NCBI GenBank assembly: GCA_002347125.1
Contig: DDXG01000340.1
Coordinates: forward strand, 1 to 6,428
Length of the DNA: 6,428 nt
Direction of reading: 5' to 3'
Source: Phycisphaerales bacterium UBA2266
GTDB lineage: Bacteria; Planctomycetota; Phycisphaerae; Sedimentisphaerales; Anaerobacaceae
Part shown: in pieces, positions 1 to 5,104 of the stretch
How the letters are laid out: each line of letters opens with the position of its first letter
How positions within the stretch are numbered: position 1 is the stretch's first letter
Notes under the pieces: model-generated
What the model saw: only the letters and a program-made list of their open reading frames with translations
What the model was told of the DNA's origin: nothing
The model's database searches: none
Made by a program: the position numbers and the translations under genes

Positions 1-1091
1 GCCGTTCGATAATAGGCGTCCACCAGCAGATCGCCCAGCGTCTTGTTCAGGTCGTACCGGAAGCGCTCCGTCAGGTCTTTGTTCCCGACCGTGTACCCCG
101 CGACCACTGGCAGCCACCGGGTCGGGTCATACCCACGATACCGCTCAAACTGCTCGATCATATCCCCCGTCCACACCGCCCCGCGCACCTCGTAGCTTGG
201 TAGATACAGGCTCTTGATCGCCGTACCCTCCAGCGACCCGAACCGCCGCCTCAGCCGTTGCGTCAGATAGTCGATATACCCGGCCGTCACCCGGGCGCTG
301 AAATGGTCCGTCGCCAGACCATCCGACGCCGGGCTCGGCACCTTCAGCCGCTCGCCCGTATTGCCCAGCACGAACCGCAGCACCGTCCATCGACCGTCCG
401 GCACCCTCCACCGCAGCCGCCCACCGGTCCCGACCTTGCCGCTCAAATCCACCACCGCCTCCGCCGATTCAATGACCTTCCCGGCCTCGCCATCGACCGT
501 CTGAAACGCCAGCACAGCGACATCTTTGGCTACGATTGGTTTGCCCGTCGCATCCCGCGGCGCCTTGGCGGCGATTTCCGGCATGGGCGGCACAGCGTCG
601 TACTCGGCCGGCCCATCGACCTCGATGCTCGTATGGTACAGCGCCATCGACGCATCCTCCGGCCGCACCCAGGCCGCCCCCATATCCCAACTGCTCGTCA
701 CCGCCAACTGGACCTCCAGCCCCAGCCGGCCCGCCGCCTCGACAATAGGCGCGAAATTGTCCAGCCAGGCCTCGCTCATGAACGCCGGCCCGGCCGGCGG
801 CATCGCCGCCTCGATGCCCCTAGCCCCCATATCGAACACGCACAGCCCTCCAATCCCCACATCGCGAAACTGCTGCAACTCCGTCTCGATGTACCCGCGA
901 TTCACATACCCGTTGAGCAGCAGATAATACGTCCACGGCCTCGCTTCCCGCGGCGGCTCCACAAACCCGTCATACAACCCATCGCCCCATACCGATCCGG
1001 CCGCCACGACGCCCAGCACCGCAACCGTCGCCATCGCCGCTGCGCGACGGGCTGTTTTCCAAACGGACCGGCATCCTTTTGCACGCGTCAT
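1..1091 (-). CDS. Secreted GH106-type alpha-L-rhamnosidase, N-terminal part (cut by left edge)
   Basis: An open frame runs from an ATG at 1091-1089 to the left edge without a stop, giving 363 residues. A basic n-region (residues 1-16) and a hydrophobic stretch (about 17-33) form a signal peptide, so the enzyme is exported; the RR at 15-16 is only weakly Tat-like. Mature-protein landmarks follow the GH106 (Glyco_hydro_106) order: RPWTYYLLLNG at 51-61, DVGIGGLCVFDMG at 77-89, SSWDMGAAWVRPE at 133-145, WTVLRFVLGNTG at 235-246, SYEVRGAVWT at 299-308 and RGYDPTRWLPVVAG at 319-332. GH106 enzymes are inverting alpha-L-rhamnosidases of pectin breakdown and are usually much longer, so most of the protein lies outside. 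The Asp that I recall before the Ser-x-Glu motif is Pro298 here, although Glu301 is kept. The start is supported by an AGGTGAT ribosome site. Codons end in G unusually often. The nearby PL11 lyase supports a role on RG-I. The family is fairly sure; the exact substrate is not. Confidence 0.85.
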   Translation of the reverse strand, partial: MTRAKGCRSVWKTARRAAAMATVAVLGVVAAGSVWGDGLYDGFVEPPREARPWTYYLLLNGYVNRGYIETELQQFRDVGIGGLCVFDMGARGIEAAMPPAGPAFMSEAWLDNFAPIVEAAGRLGLEVQLAVTSSWDMGAAWVRPEDASMALYHTSIEVDGPAEYDAVPPMPEIAAKAPRDATGKPIVAKDVAVLAFQTVDGEAGKVIESAEAVVDLSGKVGTGGRLRWRVPDGRWTVLRFVLGNTGERLKVPSPASDGLATDHFSARVTAGYIDYLTQRLRRRFGSLEGTAIKSLYLPSYEVRGAVWTGDMIEQFERYRGYDPTRWLPVVAGYTVGNKDLTERFRYDLNKTLGDLLVDAYYRT

Positions 1092-1094
1092 GCT

Positions 1095-1101
1095 ATCACC
1101 T
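1095..1101 (-). promoter_or_regulatory. Ribosome binding site of the GH106 gene
   Basis: AGGTGAT on the minus strand matches the 3' half of the classic anti-Shine-Dalgarno complement. It ends 3 bases before the ATG at 1091, so its AGG core is well placed. It favours this start over the internal Met at residue 20, which would cut off the basic n-region of the signal peptide. Confidence 0.6.
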
Positions 1102-1210
1102 GTTCCAGACAGTTGTTTCGGACTGCGGTCGGACCAGCATACACCGCGCACGGCCCTTCCGCCAGCATATCCCGCAGCCGACCGAACAGGTTTCAGATCA
1201 GATCACGAGG

Positions 1211-1235
1211 GTCGCGCTGAGCGAAGCGGAGGGTC
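1211..1235. repeat. Degenerate copy of a 'CTGAGCGAAGCG'-type interspersed repeat
   Basis: The core CTGAGCGAAGCGGAGG, flanked by GTCGCG and GTC, resembles the short intergenic repeat with core TCTGAGCGAAGCGAAG that recurs across many environmental bacterial genomes. That likeness is from memory and has not been tested. The core can fold weakly (CGCT at 1215-1218 with AGCG at 1225-1228). It lies 13 bases from the hairpin element at 1249-1335. No function is known to me. Confidence 0.45.
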
Positions 1236-1248
1236 CGGGCGCAGGCAG

Positions 1249-1335
1249 GTAGGGTGTGCCCCGATGTACATCGGGGTTGCACACGCGGATATGGACCTCA
1301 TCAGCGTGGGCAAGAACGACACTTGCCCACCCTAC
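1249..1335. repeat. 87-base element with terminal inverted repeats and two internal hairpins (MITE/REP-like)
   Basis: The ends are perfect 8-base inverted repeats: GTAGGGTG at 1249-1256 and CACCCTAC at 1328-1335. Inside are two stems. The first is a perfect 18-base palindrome, CCCCGATGTACATCGGGG (1259-1276), extended by GTGTG (1254-1258) against CACAC (1280-1284) across a 3-base bulge. The second is GTGGGCAAG (1306-1314) against CTTGCCCAC (1322-1330) with a 7-base loop. The whole could form a cloverleaf- or cruciform-like fold. TAGGGTG/CACCCTA-ended elements with internal TTGCCCAC stems recur in intergenic DNA of many bacteria as REP or MITE families; membership here is inference. It lies 67 bases after the barrel gene's stop and could stabilise or stop that transcript, but no T-tract follows. 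Confidence 0.65.
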
Positions 1336-1402
1336 ATTAACTCAGAACGACATGCCGTGTCCGGAGCCGGTTGTTGAACTGTTCGACGAGCCGTCCTGAT
1401 GC

Positions 1403-2173
1403 TCAGAAGCGGTACGCCAGGCTCAGAGTCGTCCACAAATCATCATTCGTATTGACCGAGTCGTCCATTGACTTCTGCTGGTACAGCGCCGGCGTAAAGG
1501 TGAAGTTTTTCCAGAGCGTGAAGCTCGTCGAGACCCCGAAGGTGGCGTGCGACCAGTCGTGGTCCACGGCCCCGCCCGCGTAGCCATCGTTATAGGTAAG
1601 GTCCGTCATGAGGCTGAACACCTGTTCGCCCACCGCCACGTCGCGGCTCAGACCGAACACGTGCACCCAGCCCCCGATGTTCTTGAGTCCCGGCACGCTC
1701 GACCTCGTCGGCCAAAGCAGCCCCGTGCTGTAGGACGCCGTCACCCCGCCGGGCAGCAGGTTCGGGAAGGTAAACCCCATGATGAGTTCCTGCAGATCGA
1801 CGTCGCGGCTCGGATTGTCGTAGTAGTCGTAGTACAGCCAACTGAAGTTGTAGTCGATGGCCAGCGGCGTATCGCTGAAGAGACTGTTGCCATAATAGAC
1901 GATGTAGTCGTTCTCCTCGAAGTTGCGAAAACCGCTGTCGTTGGCCCGCGAGTGCCATATCATCGCCCCAAAGCCGGTCTGCCAGAAATCGAGATCGACA
2001 CTCGGCTGGCTTGCTGTCTTGCTGCCGTACAGATTGAACCCGTGCCACATGTACTTGCTCGCGAACGTATAGTCGAGCGTGACGCCGATTCGGGGGTCCG
2101 CCGAACCGGCCGCCTGCGCCGATGATGATCCGATCACGAACAAACCGATCGCTAAGATGAGGGCCTTTCTCAT
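1403..2173 (-). CDS. Outer-membrane beta-barrel, TorF-type putative porin (Gcw_chp-like)
   Basis: This is a complete 256-residue protein. Residues 1-21 form a clear Sec signal peptide (MRKALILAIG start, cleavage near SAQA). The mature part alternates polar and aromatic residues as outer-membrane strands do. It opens with DYTFASKYMWHGFNLYG (34-50), which resembles the 'DYvfRGfs' opening of the TIGR02001/PF09694 family, has DHDWSHATFGVSTSF at 204-218, and ends in LAYRF with the C-terminal Phe expected of a barrel-assembly signal. I see no lipobox or plug domain. The start is fixed by AAGGAG (2180-2185) 6 bases before the ATG. It follows the symporter gene by 53 bases on the same strand, so an operon is likely and suggests passage of sugars or oligosaccharides through the outer membrane. 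The family's function is poorly established. The barrel call is firm; porin activity is inference. Confidence 0.75.
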   Translation of the reverse strand: MRKALILAIGLFVIGSSSAQAAGSADPRIGVTLDYTFASKYMWHGFNLYGSKTASQPSVDLDFWQTGFGAMIWHSRANDSGFRNFEENDYIVYYGNSLFSDTPLAIDYNFSWLYYDYYDNPSRDVDLQELIMGFTFPNLLPGGVTASYSTGLLWPTRSSVPGLKNIGGWVHVFGLSRDVAVGEQVFSLMTDLTYNDGYAGGAVDHDWSHATFGVSTSFTLWKNFTFTPALYQQKSMDDSVNTNDDLWTTLSLAYRF

Positions 2174-2192
2174 ATCTGTCTCCTTTGCAGAT
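2174..2192 (-). promoter_or_regulatory. Ribosome binding site of the barrel gene, displayed in a hairpin loop
   Basis: On the minus strand ATCTG (2188-2192) can pair with CAGAT (2174-2178). This places the strong AAGGAG (2180-2185) in a 9-base loop immediately before the ATG at 2173. The stem is only 5 base pairs and would melt easily, so it may do nothing. A second AGGAG occurs just upstream on the same strand (2193-2197). Confidence 0.35.
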
Positions 2193-2226
2193 CTCCTGAT
2201 GAAATTGATTTGCCGACAGCGGCGTT

Positions 2227-3846
2227 TCAGCCTTGCGCCGAGGCATCAAGAGCCGTGGCATCGGCTTCGAATTGGCTGTAGTCGTCGACGGGCGCCGCCT
2301 TCACGTTGGCCAGCAGATGCTGTGGGCTGGGCCTTGTTGCCAGACTCACCGAGACAATCGTTATCAGCGATAGAATGACCCCCGTGGCGACGTAGTGATA
2401 CCCGTAGGAGTTGTGCAACCAGTTCGGCAACTCGTTAAGGTAGTAGTGGGCCCCCCGTGCATCGGTCGTCTGCAGAACCTTGTACTCATAGTAGTAACAG
2501 CCGACGGTCCCGATGAACCCGGCGACCGACGCGGCAAGGACCGCGGGCGTCGTCGTCCGCCGCCAGAATACGAACAAAGCCGGCACGGCGATGGACGCCG
2601 ACAGCACCCCTGATGAGATATAGTACACATCACCCAACCGCTCGCTGATGAACGCACACACCAGCGCCGCCACAATAGCGACGATCGAGATAATCCTCGC
2701 TGCTTTGAGGCGGCGTTTCGGTGTGGACTTCTTCAGAAGCAGCGGATCCACGACGTCGTACGCCATCGCCATCGCCGAGACATTCGCAAACGTGTCCACG
2801 GTGGACATCTGGCAGGCGGTGATGCCCACCAGCATGAACGCGGCCACCGCCATCGGCATGCTCTTGATGAACGCCGCGATAATCCCGGTTGCATCGCCGC
2901 CGATTGCCGTCGGCGGACTACCCTCGGCGGGCGGAAAAACCACCAGCGCACAAAACGCCACAACACTGGGCAGCACAAGAACGAAGACCGTGATCAGAAC
3001 CAGCGCCAGCAACGCTCCTTTACGCGCCCCGGCCGTTGTCGGAACCGCCTGCACCCGAAGGCACAGGTCCTGCTCAATCATCCAGCCGGGCAGATACCCG
3101 GCCAGCAGAACCGCCGGAAACAGAAACCCCAGGAAGAACAGATTGAAGGTCTCACCCTGTCCCGACCACGGCGGGGAGGCCTGTCCCAGGGCCGCGATGA
3201 TTTCCCCGCTCGAAGCATCCGAGGCCGCTACCACCGCCACGACCGCCAGAATGACCATGAACAGGGCCATGATCACAAACTGCACCAGGTCCGTCGTCAC
3301 AATCGCTCGAAATCCACCCAGCCACGTGTACAGAATGATCGGAACCACCAGCAACACCATGCACGCCCACGGCGCAATCCGCAGAAACGGCGACATCAGC
3401 ATCCCGGCGATGAACAACTCCGCCTGCGTCCAGGCGATGAACACCCCCGCCGAGAACACCGCGACCAGGATCCTCGCGGGCCGCCCGTAGCGTTTCTCGA
3501 TCGCCTGGGGCAACGAAACCGCCCCGATCCGGCGAACAAACGGGACCATCGCCACAATGATGAAACACAGAATGAACCACGGAATCGGCAGAATCCACAG
3601 CGCCGTGGCCCCGTACATGTATATTTGGGACATGCCGAAGGCGATCCAGCCCAGCATCAGCCAGCCGGAGGTCAGCGAAATCCCCAACCGCCATCCGGGC
3701 AACTGCCGCCGTGCAATCCAGAACTCCATCCCCGCCTCCACGGTATTCGGGTCTTCGCCGCCGCGGCGCACCCGAATGCGCCAGCCGATGTAGACCACGG
3801 CCGCACAGTAGCACGCGACCACGGCCCAGTACAACAACGTCTCCAT
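2227..3846 (-). CDS. Sodium:solute symporter (SSS family), probable sugar or uronate transporter
   Basis: A 539-residue inner-membrane transporter of the SSS family (TC 2.A.21), which couples sodium entry to uptake of sugars, acids or other solutes. About 13 hydrophobic segments are visible, starting with residues 4-22 and ending near 485-503. Diagnostic stretches are TSGWLMLGWIAFGMSQIYMYG (59-79), YTWLGGFRAIVTTDLVQF (173-190), the EQDLCLRVQA loop (258-267), and CQMSTVDTFANVSAMAMAYD (345-364), followed by a basic KKSTPKRRLKAAR loop. The C-terminal tail (about 505-539) is hydrophilic. The ATG at 3846 is chosen because AAGGGA (3852-3857) sits 5 bases upstream and the first membrane helix starts at once. 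The frame stays open back to 4062, but those extra 72 residues are Pro/Arg-rich and unlike the family. Substrate is unknown; the locus suggests rhamnose, galacturonate or an unsaturated disaccharide. The barrel gene follows 53 bases downstream. Confidence 0.9.
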   Translation of the reverse strand: METLLYWAVVACYCAAVVYIGWRIRVRRGGEDPNTVEAGMEFWIARRQLPGWRLGISLTSGWLMLGWIAFGMSQIYMYGATALWILPIPWFILCFIIVAMVPFVRRIGAVSLPQAIEKRYGRPARILVAVFSAGVFIAWTQAELFIAGMLMSPFLRIAPWACMVLLVVPIILYTWLGGFRAIVTTDLVQFVIMALFMVILAVVAVVAASDASSGEIIAALGQASPPWSGQGETFNLFFLGFLFPAVLLAGYLPGWMIEQDLCLRVQAVPTTAGARKGALLALVLITVFVLVLPSVVAFCALVVFPPAEGSPPTAIGGDATGIIAAFIKSMPMAVAAFMLVGITACQMSTVDTFANVSAMAMAYDVVDPLLLKKSTPKRRLKAARIISIVAIVAALVCAFISERLGDVYYISSGVLSASIAVPALFVFWRRTTTPAVLAASVAGFIGTVGCYYYEYKVLQTTDARGAHYYLNELPNWLHNSYGYHYVATGVILSLITIVSVSLATRPSPQHLLANVKAAPVDDYSQFEADATALDASAQG

Positions 3847-3869
3847 GACAATCCCTTTCCTTCGAGCGT

Positions 3870-3912
3870 AAACAGAAACGGCGGGCCGGAAACCTGGGTT
3901 TCCTGCCCGCCG
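3870..3912 (-). terminator. Intrinsic-terminator-like hairpin in the symporter leader (candidate attenuator)
   Basis: Arms at 3879-3886 and 3905-3912 are perfectly complementary (8 bp, CGGCGGGC with GCCCGCCG). One C/T mismatch (3887/3904) follows, then seven more complementary bases (3888-3894 with 3897-3903). On the minus strand the hairpin is followed directly by TTTCTGTTT (3878-3870), the layout of a Rho-independent terminator. It lies only 24 bases before the symporter start, and no same-strand gene lies upstream that needs terminating. That makes a conditional leader terminator plausible. An alternative is an operator or a mobile palindrome. The structure is certain; the role is inferred. 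Confidence 0.6.
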
Positions 3913-4025
3913 GGGGTTCTCCATTTCTGGACAAAGTGCCGGATCAGCGACGCGCTCAACAGCTCCACATTGCCGTTTCAAGACATGCGGCGATGCGGCC
4001 GACCCTGGGGCACTCGACACGAGCA

Positions 4026-4060
4026 CCGGCGGGCGCAGCCTCACCCATACTCGCTGCGCC
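4026..4060 (-). promoter_or_regulatory. Symporter leader hairpin overlapping a possible antiterminator arm
   Basis: On the minus strand GCCCGCCGG (4034-4026) repeats the 3' arm of the leader terminator (9 of 9 bases complementary to CCGGCGGGC at 3913-3905 read on that strand). It could therefore pair with the terminator's 5' arm and prevent termination. The same segment shares 3 bases with a separate 8-bp hairpin (4032-4039 with 4053-4060, 13-base loop), so the two folds would compete. GC-rich sequence makes a chance match possible. No ligand or known riboswitch class is recognised. Confidence 0.35.
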
Positions 4061-4088
4061 ACACAGAGATCGCCGTTGCGCTCATCCG

Positions 4089-4117
4089 ATTATCCAGGTT
4101 GCCCGATGCGCTGTATC
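4089..4117 (-). promoter_or_regulatory. Weak sigma70-like promoter candidate for the symporter-barrel unit
   Basis: On the minus strand GATACA (4117-4112) is followed after 17 bases by GATAAT (4094-4089), which matches 5 of 6 bases of the -10 consensus; the -35 matches only 3 of 6. Transcription from here would give a leader of roughly 235 bases containing the hairpins at 4026-4060 and 3870-3912. A TTGACC further upstream has no good -10 at the right distance. Confidence 0.3.
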
Positions 4118-4235
4118 CACCGAGTCCCGGCCCAACCGGGACCCATCCGTATACCCATATCTTGCAACGCACCTGAAACCCGGTCAAGACGGAAAACATC
4201 CCTGAACAACATTCTTGCCGTGCTGGGTAGCGCAC

Positions 4236-4264
4236 TTGCGGCCGCCGCCGTTATTCTGTACACT
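4236..4264 (+). promoter_or_regulatory. Sigma70-like promoter candidate for the ThuA-like gene
   Basis: TTGCGG (4236-4241) and TACACT (4259-4264) are 17 bases apart. The -10 matches 4 of 6 consensus bases and the -35 matches 3 of 6. The predicted start of transcription near 4271 gives a leader of about 70 bases before the ATG at 4340. This is the best promoter-like pair in the gap, but the consensus is borrowed from other phyla. Confidence 0.35.
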
Positions 4265-4276
4265 GAGGCCTCCCAA

Positions 4277-4300
4277 GGACGGCTTCATTGTCGGCCGTCC
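4277..4300 (+). promoter_or_regulatory. Hairpin in the 5' leader of the ThuA-like gene
   Basis: GGACGGC (4277-4283) pairs perfectly with GCCGTCC (4294-4300) around a 10-base loop. It lies between the promoter candidate and the ribosome binding site and does not cover the latter. It could protect the message or bind a regulator; no T-tract follows, so it is not a terminator. Confidence 0.35.
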
Positions 4301-4328
4301 GGATCGACCAATGGATCTGCTGCTCAAT

Positions 4329-4334
4329 GGAGGT
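4329..4334 (+). promoter_or_regulatory. Ribosome binding site that fixes the ThuA-like gene start
   Basis: GGAGGT lies 5 bases before the ATG at 4340, an almost ideal arrangement. The frame is open back to 4076, and this site is the main reason for choosing 4340: the product then begins with a proper signal peptide. The ATG at 4335, inside the spacer, is out of frame. Confidence 0.75.
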
Positions 4335-4339
4335 ATGTC

Positions 4340-5074
4340 ATGCGAAGTGTTCGAACGGCGTTGCTGCTGGTGATTTGTTGTGTGATGTCTCTGGGTGCGG
4401 CCTCGGCCGACAAACCCGTCAAGGTCCTCTTAATCGCCGGCGACGACATCGGCCCGTATCACGACTGGCGCGATATCTCCGAATCCACCCGCGACGTCCT
4501 GATCGCATCCGGCCGATTCGACGTTAAGGTCAGCGAAGACCCCTTGATCCTCGAATCCAAGGCCGCCCTGGCCAAGTACGATGTCATCCTTATGACGCTC
4601 TTTACGAACTCCGACCCGTCCATCACGGACGCCGCCAAGGAGAACCTGCTGTCCTTCGTCGAAGGCGGTAAGGGCTTCATCGTCCAGCATCTGGCCAGCG
4701 CCTCGTTCAAGGACTGGGAGCAGTTCGGCAAGCTCTGCGGCCGCAAGTGGGTCATGGGCAAGAGCGGCCACGGCCCCAGGGGCGTCTTCCAGGCCAAGAT
4801 CGTCAAGAAGGACCACCCCATTACCCAGGGCCTCGAAGATTTCAGCATCTTCGACGAACTCTATTCCAAGCTCCAGGGCGATGAGCCCATCGAAGTCCTG
4901 GTCTCGGCCTACTCCGATTTCAGCAAGACCGAAGAGCCGCTGGTCTTCGTCCGCCCCTACGGCAAGGGCCGCGTCGTCCACAACGCCTTCGGCCACGACT
5001 TCAAGGCGATCAAGCATCCCACAATGCAGAAGCTCATCTGTCGAAGCACCGCCTGGGCCGCCACCGGCAAGTAA
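4340..5074 (+). CDS. Secreted ThuA-like domain protein
   Basis: A 244-residue protein with a Sec signal peptide (MRSVRTALLL to about ASA at 23), then a single ThuA-like domain (PF06283, a class I glutamine-amidotransferase-like fold). Visible family landmarks are VKVLLIAGDD (27-36) with HDW at 41-43, the KYDVILM strand (79-85), LLSFVEGGKGFIVQHLAS (103-120), DHPITQGL (158-165), DELY (172-175), and YGKGRVVHNAFGHD (207-220) ahead of a Trp near the end (W239). The length suits a stand-alone ThuA domain, with no extra haem or sugar-binding modules. ThuA was named for rhizobial trehalose utilisation; secreted ThuA-like proteins are abundant in planctomycetes near glycan genes, but their reactions are mostly unknown to me. 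It is divergent from the symporter and convergent with the PL11 gene (30-base gap). Most codons end in C, unlike the G-ending habit of the GH106 gene. Confidence 0.85.
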   Translation: MRSVRTALLLVICCVMSLGAASADKPVKVLLIAGDDIGPYHDWRDISESTRDVLIASGRFDVKVSEDPLILESKAALAKYDVILMTLFTNSDPSITDAAKENLLSFVEGGKGFIVQHLASASFKDWEQFGKLCGRKWVMGKSGHGPRGVFQAKIVKKDHPITQGLEDFSIFDELYSKLQGDEPIEVLVSAYSDFSKTEEPLVFVRPYGKGRVVHNAFGHDFKAIKHPTMQKLICRSTAWAATGK

Positions 5075-5082
5075 CCGGTTAC
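5071..5082. repeat. 12-base perfect palindrome over the ThuA-like gene stop
   Basis: GTAACCGGTTAC is perfectly self-complementary and contains the TAA stop (5072-5074). It lies in the gap between two convergent genes and is flanked by CCGG on both sides (5064-5067 and 5081-5084 region). It has no loop of useful size and no T-tract, so it is a poor terminator. It may be chance. Confidence 0.4.
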
Positions 5083-5104
5083 CGGCAGGAGCAACGACAC
5101 CCGA

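Larger units (their letters stand above)
1092..1402. other. Intergenic gap with repeats, between the barrel gene and the GH106 gene
   Basis: These 311 bases hold no convincing gene. Next to the GH106 start is its ribosome binding site, then about 110 bases in which I see no good promoter, then two repeat-like elements (1211-1235 and 1249-1335). The last 67 bases before the barrel gene's stop show only a short CCGG-AG-CCGG palindrome (1361-1370) and no T-tailed hairpin. The gap length and the repeats suggest that the GH106 gene is a separate transcription unit, or is only weakly read through from the symporter-barrel pair. Confidence 0.6.
3847..4339. other. Divergent regulatory gap between symporter and ThuA-like genes
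   Basis: These 493 bases separate two divergently transcribed genes and contain no convincing protein gene. The symporter side holds a ribosome binding site, a long GC-rich hairpin with a T-rich tail (3870-3912), further leader hairpins near 4000-4060 and a weak promoter candidate (4089-4117). The ThuA side holds a promoter candidate (4236-4264), a 5' leader hairpin (4277-4300) and a strong ribosome binding site. I see no tRNA, known riboswitch or insertion-sequence end in it. Confidence 0.6.

Noticed and set aside
1134..1169. Direct repeat CCAGCATA at 1134-1141 and 1162-1169 upstream of the GH106 gene, considered as a regulator site.
   Set aside because: Only 8 bases, 28 bases start to start, no dyad symmetry and no matching copy in front of the other genes of the locus; chance is likely enough.
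258..1220. Long plus-strand open frame (320 codons) rich in Arg, Pro and His.
   Set aside because: It lies opposite the GH106 gene, whose minus-strand product matches a known family throughout; the Arg/Pro/His-rich product is typical of an antisense shadow in GC-rich DNA, and no ribosome site precedes it.
1306..1330. The 9-bp GTGGGCAAG/CTTGCCCAC hairpin as a terminator for the barrel gene.
   Set aside because: No T-rich tail follows on either strand; it is better explained as part of the 1249-1335 repeat element.
3152..3934. A second minus-strand open frame overlapping the symporter in another frame.
   Set aside because: Gly/Arg-rich shadow product; the symporter frame shows clear membrane helices and family motifs over the same bases.
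3847..4062. In-frame upstream extension of the symporter (72 more residues).
   Set aside because: The extension is Pro/Arg-rich, unlike any SSS N-terminus, and runs through the leader hairpin; a good ribosome site sits before the ATG at 3846.
4076..4339. In-frame upstream extension of the ThuA-like gene (88 more residues).
   Set aside because: It would bury the signal peptide in the middle of the protein; GGAGGT before 4340 marks the real start.
4430..5017. Minus-strand open frame of 195 codons opposite the ThuA-like gene.
   Set aside because: Acidic, low-complexity product that mirrors the C-ending codons of the real gene; no family resemblance.
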